The notes: a model not told the origin generated them from the letters alone. 64,000 nucleotides of DNA from Siphlonurus alternatus (GCA_949825025.1 OX463781.1:42029469-42093468); one strand, 5' to 3'. Counted from the first letter of the stretch, positions 48,801 to 58,483 are shown. Made by a program: numbers and translations.

Positions 48801-51800
48801 GTTAGAAGTATTAAATCCTGAATTAAGTATTGAAGAAAAATGGGAAATATTCATTAATATATTTTTGTTTCACTTCAATGAAGCATTCCCCAAAAAAACA
48901 AAAAAAGTTGATATGTGTTTAAATAAGCCAAGTTGGATTAAAAATAATCCTCATTTGGCAGTATAAGGGAAAGTGTTAAAAGAATTATTTATAGAAGCAA
49001 AATATATTAATCCTGACTTGATGCCAGAGTACAAAAATAAATTAAAAATACATAAACAGAAAATAAATAAGGCAATAAAAGCTGAGGGTGACATTGAAAT
49101 AAATAAAGCTGATAATAAAATAAAAGCTGGATGGAAAATTATAAAAAGTAAATGCACTCTCTCAAAAGTTAATAATAATAACAATAATTGCGTTATAGAA
49201 ATTACAGTTGATGGTGAGCCAGTATCATCTCCTGCTGAAATAAGTAACATTTTAAATACCTATTTTGTTAAAACAATTGAAAATTTAATTTCTGAGAATT
49301 TTTCTAATACCTTTAAATCTATTGATAATCAAAATTTCATTCATTTAGAAACACAGCAAAAATTTGAATTTCAAAATATCGACTATTTTAAACTGTTACA
49401 GCATATTAATAACCTGCCAAATAAAAATGCGGCAGGACCAGATGAGATACCGTATACGGTAATAAAATACTGTAAAAAATTATTAACAGTTCCATTAACA
49501 TTTCTCATTAATAACTCCATTACACAGGGAGTATATCCTAAAATTTTAAAAAAATCTATTGTCAATCCATATTTTAAAGAGGGTGATAAAAAATTAATAA
49601 CTAATTATAGAGGCATAACTAAATCTTCAGTGTTTTCGAAGTTATTTGAAAGTGTTTTGGATGAACAATTAACAAATTATAGAATAGAAAATGACCTTAT
49701 TGCACAATGTGAGCATGGTTTTGTGAAAAATAGATCCACTACTACTGCAGCCTTTGATCTTTTAAGTACAGTATACTCAGCCATTGACAATAAAAAATTT
49801 TGCATTGCTATTTTTTTTGATTTATCAAAAGCTTTCGACTCCCTAAACAAAAAAATTGTAATTAATAAATTGAAAAATATTGGAGGCGTTGAAAACAGTT
49901 TAAAATTAATTGACTCATATCTCTCTGATCGGCAGCAATATGTTGAAATCAATTGTGTTACAGACAGCAAGAATTCTTTGGTTAAATCTGATATCCTACC
50001 CCTAACATTAGGGGTTCCGCAGGGGGGAAAAATTTCTCCAAGCTTATTTGGTATTGGAACAAATGATATTTTCAATCATATACTAAGTGCTAAAATAATT
50101 AAATATGCGGATGATACAACAGCAGTTATTGTTGCCGATAAGGAAGAAGAATTATTATTAAAAACAAAGCAAACTTTATGTGATATGAAAAAATGGTGTG
50201 ATAGCAATCAATTAGTATTAAATGATAAAAAAACTGCTTTTATTCAATTTCACTCTTACAGAAATATACAGTCTCATAGTTACTTACTTAAATTAAATAA
50301 TAACGCTCAATCAATTAAAAGAGTCGAGTATACAAAATTCTTAGGATTTAATATTCAGGAATGTTTTGACTGGAAGACACATATTGATTATGTTATAAAA
50401 AAAATAAACTCAGCAAATTTTGTACTTTTCTCCATCAGGGACCATGTATCAATTGAATCTCTTTTCTCAATTTATTATGCTTATGTTTATTCGCATTTAA
50501 CTTACGGTCTTATTTTCTTTGGAACTGATAATCAATCAATATGTAGGCTTTTTATTGCACAGAAACGATCATTAAGAACAATGCTGAGATTTAGGAAGAG
50601 AGATTCATGTGTATCGCATTTTAAAAGACACAATATGCTAACGTTGCCTTCATTGTATATTTTAAACAGTGCACTATTTAGAAAACAGCATCCTGAATTA
50701 TACGATCATAATCAGCATTCATATGAAACAAGAAACAGAACAAAAACTGTAGTAGCTAATCACAAATCAGCTTTATTGGAGAAAAGTCCTTTATATCAGT
50801 CAGCTAAAATTTATGACTTTTTACCAGCATGTATTAGAAACATTGATAGTCATAAATTGTTCAAAGCAAAACTGAAATCTATCCTGATAAAAAGAGAATT
50901 TTATTCAGTGAAAATGTTTTTTGCTAATAAGCTACCTGAAAATTGTCTTGTAGAGTAAATAATTGTAAACTTGATATTGTAATGTTTCAGTATATAGTGA
51001 TGACATAATATATATGGATATATATTGTAATATATGACTCTTAAAATATTGTAATTTTGTATATAATTTATTTTAAAGAATTTTGTTTGCATTGCTAATG
51101 TTGTATAGTTTTAGGAATGACCTGATTTATGTTGTATTGTACAGCCATTAATCAAATAAAGTATTATTATTATTATTATTATTTACTTTAAAAAGTGCAC
51201 AAAAACTAACATCCATACTTTGAAATATTTATTTTTCACGACAAATTACTTTAATAAATCTGATTAGGGTTTTTTAAGAAAGGCATTATTCAGATCGGGA
51301 CTTTTGATTGTCTCCATGACAACCAAATGGCATCAACACAAGACACCATTTCCACTTTAAAATACTCTCACCTTGGTGGGGTCCCACACCGCATCTGGGC
51401 TCATGGCACGCTGCAGGTGGGGACACAGGTCACACACGGCCTGCAGGAAGCGACCCAGCAACATCAGCGAGGCCTCACGATGACAGCCATCTCCATCAGG
51501 CTTGGCAACTCGAGCCCGCACAAAGGTGATCACCCTATCACAAAAAGTCACATCAAATGACACAACGGAGAGAACATTTTCAACATATTTTAATCTTTCA
51601 ACTTATTTTTTTTACCTGTCATAACTCCCAATTTAGAGATTTAGATTTAAAACTAGTAAAATATTTATTTTCTACATAACCTTTTTTTATTTCTTTTACC
51701 TTTACACTACTCTCTTTTCAAAAAAAAAAAAAAAAAAATTTCCCTTTCCTCTTTTATTTTTAGACAAAAGTGTTAATATATTTAATAATAATAATAATAA

Positions 51801-54800
51801 TAATTCCGCTCTGTGGTGTAGTGGTTAGTACCTCTGACTCTGGTCCGAGAGGTCTCCGGTTCAATACCCGAATCCGGCAGACTTTTCGTGACTTGGGATG
51901 GGTGTGACTGACTACTAGATGATGGAGTGGTAGGAGGAAGGCAGTTTACGATTGTCTATACTCCGCTGCCCTGCAGTCTTGCACTGCCACTGCAGGCTGC
52001 ACAGATCTGATAGTAGGAGCCCAGAAGAGTGCAGAAAAGGGTTCTGGGAGCCTGGTAAGCCCCAGCTCGGTCGCAAGATAACTCCTACTGGAAAGGCTAA
52101 AATATCGGCCTGGCCTCACTCAAAAGGGTAATAACGGCGTCAAGGATATATTTTAATAATAATAATATTTATATGTAGTTAATATATATTGTACCCCTTT
52201 AGAAAATTAATGTATTCCATCAAATTGTCAATTTAAGCAATTAAAAACCATTCTTCTTCATCTTTGATGCTTGTGACACATATCCTAACTGCAAGATAAG
52301 GACACTCACTCTTGCATGCAGTTTGTGGTGCAGGCCTGCAGATGTCTCTGCAGCTCCGGACGGTCCACAAACTTGTCGAAGGCGTCCTCGTGCCTCTTCT
52401 CCGAGAGGACTGCGAGACGGTCCGAGGTGCCGCGGTCCACGTACAGCAGGAGGTCCTCCAGCAGCACTTGCAGTTGCTGGTCGAGGCCGCGGCACAGACG
52501 CTGCACGCTCGGAGAGTAGCCCAGTGACTTGAGAAGCAGGCCTGACAACAGAGGGTATGTTATCTTAGGCACAATGTCCAGCAAGAACAGAGTAAATAGA
52601 GCTGATTGCGCTGACGTCATACCCCTGTAAGTTAAGCTGCCCTATGGAGGACCAGAATACACAGACTAGTATATAAACAAATTATGTATTGATTTTTTTT
52701 TTTTCTTTTTTTCACTTTATTAAACAAAACAAATCAGGTTTAAATTTTTGTAAAAATACGCCGATACACGATATCTACTTCTTCTTGTGACTGAAGAAGC
52801 ATCTCCACGATGCGAAACGTTTCAAAAATGTAAAAACTTTCGAGTGAACCTCTGTGACCACAAGAATTTCCACCTGCTGTGACTCTTTCGATCGGTAAGG
52901 CCTTGCTGGTTATTCCTATCCTTTTCTTTTAATAAGATACACGATAGATAGTATAAAAATAATCCCATCTTTATAGAACAATCAAAACTATTTTTTTCTA
53001 TTTATATTTGTCATTTCTCCTATCTAATGCCATAGTAGCTGGACCTCCACTTTCTCTTTTCTACCCTCCTGACCGTCCGTATACCTGCTATGCTATTTTT
53101 CCTCGTAAACAAAAACAGCAAACAACTCTATACACTCAGTTCTTTAATCTGAACTCATCATTTTAATTTGGTACTTTGTAACAAAATTGAATTAAAACAT
53201 CACAGGCACCTTGAATTTGTTTATAATTCTCTATAAAATTTTAGTTACGAGCAAGACTTTAAAACTGAAGATATTTTAAGGTTACGGTAACGTGCTCAAT
53301 GTTAAAAAAATTCCCACACATGAAAATAATGAAACATATACCTTAAAATGTTCTCCTTTACTTTCCCTATCAGTAGCTAAAATATCAGGTAGACAAATTC
53401 GTGCTAGTTATGAATTTTTAAAATTGACTAATTTAACATGGAAAAGTGGAACTCCCATGTTAAATTAGCCAACTTCAAAAATTAATAACTCAAAAACTAG
53501 ATCGAATTTATACAACTGATATTTTAGCTACTGATAGGGGATGTAGAGGAGTACGTATTAAGATATGTTTCATAATGTTCATAAGTGGGAATTTTTTTAA
53601 CATTGGGCACATTACCTAACCCTTAAAGTCAATTTCACATTAATTATCACGCAGTAAGTGACCAACATTTTCTTAATGTAATACAAGGTGATTTGGTTCT
53701 CTTAGTGTCCACCAGGTGTATCACCTCCTGCTTGGTTGACGGTGCGCGAGGCTTGCGTCATCCAGCCCCCAGCGGTGGGCAGGTCACCCGCCTCCTCCCT
53801 CCACACAAACCACCGAACGTCCCGCTCTCCCCTGCAAACATGAGCAATACGAAGTGAATGTCCGTGATTTTAGAGACTCCATTCTCAAACCAATTTAGTT
53901 AAATATGGATTACTGGGTAAAGTAATAAACTCCAATAATAACTTTAAGAAATATTTAAAACTATTTGAAAATATTATATATATTATAGAAGTAGTAGGAA
54001 CACAAGCTTAAAAAAATACAACAATAATGAAGAAACAAAAATAAGATAAATAAATAAACGAATAAAAATTAGACGCAGATTTAGGAGAAATAATTAAATT
54101 CAAGTGCAGTACGACTTTATTAAATTTTAAATCCATTTTAAACAAACCTTTAAAATTAAATGACCTACAGCAAATTGATATAAATAGGATTTTAAGAAAT
54201 CAACAACAAAATAAAACTTGTTATTACATAAAGTCAAGGGACCCAGGAAATTAGGTTTATCGTATATAATCAAATATTACCTTATATCGAGTTTTTCCTA
54301 TAACTGCAATCCTATCGTAATTATTTTTTACAGTACCGTGATCTTCTTTACTCAAAATTGAGTTTTACCTAACAACAAGTTGCGTAGTTACGAGTTTTTT
54401 CAGCATTACAGCACACATATGCAATTCTCACAGTATCCCTAGACTATTCGACTATTCTACACTCACTTGTCCGTGGCGAGGTCTCTCAGTGCTTGCTCCA
54501 GTTTGGCTCGCAGCTCAGTCGACACTTGCTGTAACTGCTGCTCCACCAGCGCTCGCACCCTCTGGGTCAGCAGGGGGCGGAAGGCCAGCTCCCAGACTGC
54601 ACCCCCCTGACTGCCCGCCCCCTGACTGGTGACGTGTGCTGCCTCCCTGATGGCTTGCACGCCGTGAACGGAGCTCACATAGCCTAGTAGCAGCCTCAGA
54701 CGAGAGCTGACCTCCGTACGAACCTCATCGAGCCAGGCCTCGCGAGCAGAGTCAAGCTGGGAGCTACTCAGACTCTCCACTCCCTGGCCCAGGTGCGGCC

Positions 54801-57800
54801 TGCAACACAATAGGGCCAGTCGAGGTTATAAGGGACATTTACATGGTATAGGAATCAGAACATTGAAAGAATTAGGTAGTGGAATTATTTGTAGCCATTG
54901 ACATGACATTACATAGAATTGATGGTATTTATATCAAGAGGTTTAATGTTTTTTATTATTATTTTAATAAAAAATCAATTTAAAGGATATATTTGAATCA
55001 GCCAGAACTCGTGATTATAATAGACATACAAATACTGCTAAATTCAAATTTGGCACAGGCCATGACTATCTTGGATGCTATTAGAAAAGATTTAAAATCC
55101 AAGATGGTGACATTTGTAAATTATGTAGTATGGAACCTCAAGACAGAGGGCATTTATTCAGATTCTCTGCAATATATAATATCAATGGAACTTGACTTGC
55201 TGCCTGGCAACATGAAGAGAGAGGAAAAAGAATCTTGTATTTATTGGCTTACTAGAAGTAAAATACTAGTTTAAACACCAAAACGTGAACGTGGGCATAA
55301 GAAAAGAAGAGAGAATTTAAAGAAAAAGTGGTTGCTTTAGATGTTTTGGTCATTAAAAAGAAAATACAAAAGAAGGCAGCATTTCATTCATTTTTAATTT
55401 AAAAACTGCCATTGTTTTCAGCTACCTTAATTTGAATTATATTTGAAAGAGTTGCAAGCCCACCTGAAGTTCTTGATGATCGGAGGAAGGTTCTGCAAGG
55501 TGTGATCGTCCAGGCAGTCCAGAAGAGAACTGACTGGTGACGCCCCCTCTCCCGCTACAGACTCGAGCGTGCTGACGACAGAGTGCTCTCCTCCCTCTGC
55601 AACAAACATCATGTGACCATTGTTGCAAAAACCATCCCGGTACCCGATCATGTAATTATAAAATCAATAACAACGTGTTAAATTAGAAATAGCAGTTAAA
55701 AAAGCATACACATATATCATAAATTTTGTACAGAGCAGTATATCAATGGTGTTCCGTCAAAAACGACTATCTCATTTTATAGCGTCCTCTCAAAAATGAC
55801 TAACTCGTTTTATCGCGAGCCGAGATGGTCGCTTTTGCACTATGGGTTTCCAGGTATACATTTTTTTTTATACCTGGAAACCCATAGTACAAAAGCAACC
55901 ATCTTGGCTCGCGATAAAACGAGTTAGTCGTTTTTGAGAGGACGTGATAAAATGAGTTAGTCGTTTTTGACGGAACACTGTCAATATTTATTACGTTTTA
56001 CGTTTTACGTATTGTATTTTAGTGACTGTTTATGAGATATTAAAATGAAATATGAATTTGATATGTGTTAATAAAAATATAATTATGTCCTACAAAAATA
56101 TATATTATAAAAATGTATTTATAGTAATCACGGGTAATGGGGTAATGGCTTATGCTATGTAATGTAGTAAACAACATAATAAAAGAACAATACAGTACTT
56201 TGATCGAACAAAGGTGATAAATGCAGTGACAATATATTGTAGATTGCATTGTCAGGAGGTATGCAGTTGACAGAGAATCTACTGGATCATTTTTAATGGA
56301 GTTAAAGCTGTTATTCTCATTAAATTAAAAAAAAAAAAAAAAACGTATTATACACTGTATCATGTTATTACTTAAAATAGTTGCTGCAGTAATAAATAAA
56401 AATACAAAATAAACAAACAACCCCTCATTGCCTCACCCTTGAAGCAGGTGTTGAGCAGGTCCAGGGTCTGCACCGTGAGGCTCAGGCTGTGGCACACCTG
56501 GTTACGAATGCTAGCTGCCGGAGTGTCTCCCCTCAGAACTTCTTGCAGAGCCTCCGTCCTTAAAGACAACAGTCTCGCCTGCGCCTGAGGTAGTGAGCAA
56601 CCTCCAAGCAGTAGTAGCACAGCCAGGCACCCTGCAGCATCCTGAAGATCCATTATTAGTGATAATGACTTTTGAAAGCCTAGTGCCTGCTTTTTTTTTA
56701 TTTTTTTTTCAAGGATACACCCCTAAGAGCTTACAGCTCGCGGCAGGGTACTGGGTAGGGATAAGGTAGGGAACGGATAGTGGCCACGGCCTGCGTGCTT
56801 AAGCGTCCCAGCATTCGCTGAGGTGAGACTGAGGGAACCGTGGAAAACCTCAGTCAGGACGGACACCTCTACTTTTTCTCAATGGACCAAAGCGATGTCC
56901 AAAGCCTGGGGAACCACACACAAGTGCGTCACTGCACTTGTGTGTGGCAGGTACAGTAATGAAAACTGTCCTGTTATTTACATGATGTATTGAACCTTCT
57001 TTAATTCAACAACTGATTGCAATGATTCTAAATGTTGAAAATAACATACTCTATAATAGAATTCCTTTTTTTTTTTTTCTTTTTTTTTTTTTCCCCCTCT
57101 TGGTATGATATTGTAAAATAATATTGTTTAAATTTTATTTTTTTTTTGTTTTTTTTTTTATTATTATCATTATTATTATTATAATCCCCATGCCAACTGC
57201 AACAACAGTTAAAAATGTGTTGAGGATGAAGCTTCTTATAATGGGAGACATATTGCCTCATCAAAACTTCAACATTTGCAGATGACAGTTCTATCCTTCA
57301 TGGGAAAAATTGAAATCGGCAAAAAATGAATTTTCTTTGAACTTGACAACGGCAATATAGACACTATCACGACAATATGCAGAGGATAGACAACAAGTGG
57401 TTAATTTTTTACCTGATGTGAGAGTTCGAGGGACTTCAGCTTCTCCTCACAGCCGGCCAGGATGAGCCCCTGGAAGGGTCTGATGGCCCCCCACTGACGA
57501 AGCACCACCGGGAACCAGCCCAGCACCTTCTCCCCACTCAGGGACGAGCCCTCCACCCCAATATTCAGCTTCAGACCTGAAACAACAACAATCACTCACC
57601 ATTATCTATAGAAAGTCCAAATAGTAATTCAAGGAAGAAAAATAACCAATTCTACCATATTGAAATGAATTATATATTAATATTATGTATTTTTTCTTAT
57701 TATTATTGTATTCAGACAATAAAGCTTAATTTGCGTAGAACCTAGTGGTAAACAATTCAAATTACAAGTCAAAAAAGGATTGTTGTAGGTTGATGAATAT

Positions 57801-58464
57801 TTTAAAATCATGTAAATGCTCTGACAGAGCAAACACCATAATTTTTACAGAAATGACTACACCATAATCACTTGTCACATGCCTTCAGATAAGTATTAAA
57901 AAATATATTAACTTCATAAGTGACGCCTTTTAAATAAATTTTGTGGTTTTTATGATCCTCCAAATGTTATAGGTATTGTTGTATCCTCACAGCAAAAACA
58001 ATCAAAATTTCTAAGCAAAGTGTCATCTACAGTAAAAGCTTGTTATTTCATAAAATTTACCAGGAAATTAGGTTTACCTTATATTGATTACCTTTTACAT
58101 CAAATTTTTCCTATACCTGCAATGCTAATTATTTTTCATGGGATCGCGATCCCTTCTATTCAAAATTAAGTTTGACCTAACAACAAGTTGCGTCATTATG
58201 AGTTTTTACTGTATTAGTCCTTTATGTCTCATGTAATAATTTATTATTTTGACAAATTATACATTGAAAGACACCATCTAACACCCGAGTCTCACAACTG
58301 TCATGTCTAAACTCTCACCATTGGTGATGCTGCTGGCCAGCAGGTAGAGTTGGGCTGCCAACAAGAAGTCCTGTCGGTCAAGGGCTGACCACACCTGCTC
58401 AGGTAGCAACACCAGCACTCGCACCTGGACCACCACCGCATGGTACGGCGAGCAAATCCCCGCT
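40986..58464 (-). CDS. COG1: COG1, conserved oligomeric Golgi complex subunit 1, 14 exons, 5' incomplete
   Basis: COG1 belongs to lobe A of the COG tether, a cytosolic complex that captures vesicles at the Golgi during retrograde transport. Exons in transcript order: 58319-58464, 57413-57576, 56437-56641, 55464-55596, 54467-54799, 53725-53831, 52310-52541, 51372-51534, 45193-45375, 44394-44548, 43734-43890, 42895-43017, 42177-42419, 40986-41105. All junctions are GT/AG and phases match throughout, giving about 820 residues plus TGA. Recognisable stretches: [43 protein letters not shown] and a WFGGSSS end, all collinear with vertebrate COG1. The N-terminal Vps51-like region is not visible up to 64000 and is presumably further right. 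A 5-kb LINE sits in the intron between exons 8 and 9. Confidence 0.93.
41151..41420. repeat. MITE family M1, copy 5
   Basis: Ends AATGGAGTATCGACCTCA and TTGATACTCCATT; a T-run of about 40 at 41168-41207. In COG1 orientation it ends about 45 bp upstream of the last exon's acceptor. Confidence 0.85.
41503..41762. repeat. Dispersed repeat M5, copy 2
   Basis: Same order of motifs as 31450-31680 (CTCTGAAATTTTCAACAAAC, TTTGTTTTAAATGGGGACTG), with added A/T runs. Confidence 0.6.
42177..42419 (-). CDS. COG1: COG1 exon 13, Pro-rich C-terminal region
   Basis: 81 codons, phase 0 both ends. Pro/Gly/Val-rich, including [19 protein letters not shown], which falls where vertebrate COG1 has RFGLLPLSMTSTR. 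Low conservation as expected, very GC-rich against AT-rich flanks. Confidence 0.85.
42895..43017 (-). CDS. COG1: COG1 exon 12
   Basis: 41 codons, phase 0 both ends. It encodes [20 protein letters not shown], then [13 protein letters not shown], nearly the same as COG1 [20 protein letters not shown] and VQRT. Confidence 0.97.
43138..43325. mobile_element. hAT-type MITE with 8-bp target duplication
   Basis: Imperfect terminal inverted repeats CAGGCGCGGATCCA and its counterpart CTGGATCCGCCCCTG. Flanked by the exact 8-bp duplication CCAATAAA (43130-43137, 43326-43333), as hAT transposases produce. 188 bp, G/C-run-rich, non-coding, in the COG1 intron between exons 12 and 11. Confidence 0.88.
43426..43505. 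repeat. Hairpin repeat in COG1 intron
   Basis: CTGCTATTTCAGGTGCACAA and TTGCACTCACCTGAAATAGC arms, with a 4-bp insertion in one arm and a 15-nt loop. Confidence 0.72.
43734..43890 (-). CDS. COG1: COG1 exon 11
   Basis: Encodes [20 protein letters not shown], then [20 protein letters not shown]. Matches COG1 VTLQEMLKSCMVQVVAAYEK and ALQLLYDLRYLNIVL. Phase 2 in, phase 0 out. Confidence 0.95.
44394..44548 (-). CDS. COG1: COG1 exon 10
   Basis: Encodes [20 protein letters not shown], then [20 protein letters not shown] and [10 protein letters not shown]. Close to COG1 WDELEIQEEAESGSSVTSKI and RLPAQPS. The acceptor is TGCAGCAG, so the exon can start at 44548 or 44545 with one Gln more or less. Confidence 0.95.
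45193..45375 (-). CDS. COG1: COG1 exon 9
   Basis: 61 codons, phase 0 both ends (ATTCCAG ... CCG|GTGAGT). It encodes [20 protein letters not shown], then [20 protein letters not shown], matching the COG1 KWQEVKEVLLQQS...VLIHGFTQSL region. Confidence 0.92.
45724..45932. repeat. Perfect foldback: 61-bp inverted arms around a (TA)n core
   Basis: The left arm 45724-45784 and right arm 45871-45932 are exact reverse complements, including CTCGACGTATTT and CACCGCAGGTGCTGCCACC. The core 45785-45870 is pure TA. Outside the left arm there is another (TA)n, 45683-45723. It abuts the 5' end of the LINE. Looks like a TA-targeted foldback element or an inverted duplication within a TA tract; an assembly artefact is possible. 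Confidence 0.8.
46073..47983 (+). CDS. LINE ORF1 protein with TARG1/OARD1-like macrodomain
   Basis: 636 residues from the ATG at 46073 (ATGGCGGCAAAC). Residues about 60-100 may form a short coiled coil ([14 protein letters not shown]). About 140-190 is Arg/Pro-rich and basic, plausibly RNA-binding. Residues about 225-363 (46745-47161) resemble the ADP-ribose-hydrolysing macrodomain of TARG1/OARD1: [72 protein letters not shown] and IAITVYY. The equivalents of TARG1 catalytic Lys84 (Lys296, in LISK) and Asp125 (Asp337, in KRDRLPW) are both present. The rest is polar and probably disordered. No CCHC knuckle or RRM was seen. In TARG1 this domain removes ADP-ribose from proteins; here the role is unknown. 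Expected products would bind LINE RNA or counter host ADP-ribosylation, but that is inference. Confidence 0.85.
   Translation: MAANNLYSCGNFGMPSAIRYNHHFPPPPWAPPTTGQPDLQHNYKDGISIAQKNLIEKDDSKIIDNNIFLSMQNDIKKLHSTIEEIKSIISNNTNIKRHNTINERNNVVHSYGEQPSFKSIHNPVVSQQESSQSRINVQYRARQRTDEFRQPVPRSARPPARGPPRHTPRHHEPAGISPLPLRNFYSPLSSNVNNIPHRNLPQRQQAPRPNSRELQTRIRSHKNFKFSEERGDLFDCPPGIAFAHSTAEDLWMGRGVASVVKRKYGKVSFLKSQLKKKGEVAVLETEERIIFYLISKTTSNSLPFMEDLRSCLKNLKLACQILQIKQLALPRIGSKRDRLPWEQVREELIDIFKNMDIAITVYYDWKHKKMEKNEEQTIPKSLAGDYVTKTLDNPEANVSFNTLTPQMALESKISTSPPVTRPLVVTHVAEDIVKQVVVPSADQQQATSTALDEPVHRSEKNALAVSLESGDKVTSPAASARAVGTATHSPSRVTTGMGNTLPDRGLSLLPSAPPFSPFQQLHNNFSPSAPNLSQFTQNTGESSVLLSSLFPAVEDEKEVERYNQAIKSADLNKSALDEYNEFCENTLADDNGFERNDNNRFQHSPETINQNHHRLRPRNVAQSQNFSRKKSQIKKI
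48001..48966 (+). pseudogene. LINE ORF2, N-terminal part: APE-type endonuclease
   Basis: The reading frame is open from 47890, overlapping the end of ORF1 in the -1 frame, and stops at TAA 48964-48966. Endonuclease motifs in order: LQLNIPG (Asn), LICEHGL (catalytic Glu), [21 protein letters not shown] (catalytic Asp/Asn), TLIDHII and LSDHNYTV (catalytic Asp-His). In the LINE family this nicks target DNA for reverse transcription. There is no ATG in frame before 48220, beyond the first catalytic residues. The stop separates it from the RT in the same frame, so the full ORF2 product would need readthrough. Confidence 0.9.
48967..50958 (+). pseudogene. LINE ORF2, C-terminal part: reverse transcriptase
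   Basis: Same frame as the endonuclease part, after the single TAA. RT motifs: [63 protein letters not shown] (first Asp), [26 protein letters not shown] (catalytic pair), then [15 protein letters not shown] thumb and a C-terminal QKRSLRTML...SCVSHFKRH region. No other break is seen, so 661 codons are continuous from the Leu-rich start at 48973. The enzyme copies LINE RNA at the nicked target. Confidence 0.93.
51372..51534 (-). CDS. COG1: COG1 exon 8
   Basis: Encodes [20 protein letters not shown], then [20 protein letters not shown]. Aligned with COG1 VLFMARLCQSLGELCPHLKQ. Ends AAG|GTGAGA in phase 0. The next intron contains the LINE. Confidence 0.95.
51805..52166 (+). mobile_element. tRNA-derived SINE
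   Basis: The head has a polymerase III A box (GTGGTGTAGTGGTTAGTACC) and B box (GGTTCAATACC) about 35 bp apart. A possible anticodon stem is CCTCT/AGAGG. A tRNA-unrelated body of about 260 bp follows, ending in TTTTAATAATAATAAT. The same TTTAATAATAAT string precedes the head at 51781, so it may be a target-site duplication or tail. It lies in the COG1 intron between exons 8 and 7, antisense to COG1. Confidence 0.8.
52310..52541 (-). CDS. COG1: COG1 exon 7
   Basis: Encodes [34 protein letters not shown] and [18 protein letters not shown], aligned with COG1 ISPCVQNFCSALDSKLKVKL and SAFDRYADAG. Donor CAAGA|GTGAGT, phase 2. Confidence 0.95.
52785..52828 (+). ncRNA. Hammerhead-ribozyme-like motif
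   Basis: CTGAAGA (CUGANGA core), stem II GCATC/GATGC, then GAAA and ACGT in order, with a possible stem I TTGTGA/TCAAAA (one mismatch). One extra A lies between the core and stem II. Such motifs with short stem III are known from Penelope-like retroelements. Activity is unproven. Confidence 0.4.
53278..53628. repeat. MITE family M4, complete palindrome
   Basis: Ends AAGGTTACGGTAACGTGCTC and GCACATTACCTAACCCTTAA. Arms share CTAATTTAACATGG and meet near 53455. In the COG1 intron between exons 7 and 6. A half copy is at 19262-19445. Confidence 0.8.
53725..53831 (-). CDS. COG1: COG1 exon 6
   Basis: Encodes [20 protein letters not shown], then [15 protein letters not shown]. Matches COG1 NMSLFLWSESPNDLPSDAAW. 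Phase 2 in, phase 1 out at GGAG|GTGATA. Confidence 0.92.
54208..54425. repeat. Dispersed repeat M6, copy 1
   Basis: CAGGAAATTAGGTTTA...CCTAACAACAAGTTGCGT shared with 58029-58213. Lies 42 bp downstream of COG1 exon 5 in transcript sense. Confidence 0.65.
54467..54799 (-). CDS. COG1: COG1 exon 5
   Basis: The longest COG1 exon here (333 nt). It encodes [20 protein letters not shown], then [20 protein letters not shown] and [20 protein letters not shown]. Aligns with COG1 LLMYVKSMKGLAGIRDAMWEL. Mostly helical, as expected for the COG1 rod. Donor ACAA|GTGAGT, phase 2. Confidence 0.94.
55464..55596 (-). CDS. COG1: COG1 exon 4
   Basis: Encodes [20 protein letters not shown] and [11 protein letters not shown]. 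Corresponds to the COG1 LLFSTLETITG...WFKHLPASIVEF region. Phase 1 in, phase 2 out at TTCAG|GTGGGC. Confidence 0.9.
55749..55979. repeat. Long hairpin element
   Basis: Arms of about 108 bp (GTGTTCCGTCAAAAACGACT ... TTTCCAGGTATA) around a T-rich 12-nt loop. Near perfect. In the COG1 intron between exons 4 and 3. Confidence 0.85.
56437..56641 (-). CDS. COG1: COG1 exon 3
   Basis: Encodes [20 protein letters not shown], then [18 protein letters not shown] and [18 protein letters not shown]. Aligns with COG1 ALCSIMLLEESSPRQAL...ICSLVELLATTLKQA. Donor AAGG|GTGAGG. Confidence 0.93.
56700..56865 (+). repeat. Dispersed repeat, related to 14599-14745
   Basis: Same motif order as 14599-14745, extended by AACCTCAGTCAGGACGG. 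In the COG1 intron between exons 3 and 2. Confidence 0.65.
57413..57576 (-). CDS. COG1: COG1 exon 2
   Basis: Encodes [20 protein letters not shown], then [20 protein letters not shown] and [14 protein letters not shown]. Equivalent to the COG1 RFPILIRQVAAASHF region. Phase 1 in, phase 0 out at CAG|GTAAAA. Confidence 0.9.
58029..58213. repeat. Dispersed repeat M6, copy 2
   Basis: Imperfect inverted ends ACAGTAAAAGCTTGTTATTT and ATTATGAGTTTTTACTGT, which suggest a Tc1-like MITE. Confidence 0.65.
58319..58464 (-). CDS. COG1: COG1 exon 1 of those visible
   Basis: After TTTCAG; phase 2 in, AATG|GTGAGA phase 1 out. It encodes [19 protein letters not shown], then [20 protein letters not shown], matching the COG1 QIKLLLEIPEKIW...ATQLYLLCCHL region. 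At least one upstream exon is missing. Confidence 0.92.
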
Positions 58465-58483
58465 CTGAAACACATGGGCAATC

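Larger units (their letters stand above)
45933..51183 (+). mobile_element. Nearly intact LINE with macrodomain ORF1, APE endonuclease and reverse transcriptase
   Basis: A two-ORF non-LTR retrotransposon in the COG1 intron between exons 9 and 8, opposite to COG1. ORF1 is 46073-47983. ORF2 has an apurinic-type endonuclease and an RT (YADD), broken by one stop at 48964. The 3' UTR (50959-51162) contains AATAAA at about 51155 and ends in an (ATT)n tail. The RT C-terminus ([29 protein letters not shown]) is of the Jockey/CR1-like group; the exact clade is not decided. The 5' edge is placed just after a perfect foldback and is uncertain. Target-site duplications could not be defined because both ends abut simple sequence. 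One nonsense change in about 5 kb suggests a young copy. Confidence 0.88.

Noticed and set aside
55020..55274. About 85-residue + strand frame in a COG1 intron
   Set aside because: No recognisable domain, AT-rich codon use, and no support from splice context. Could be a decayed transposon, but nothing shows it.
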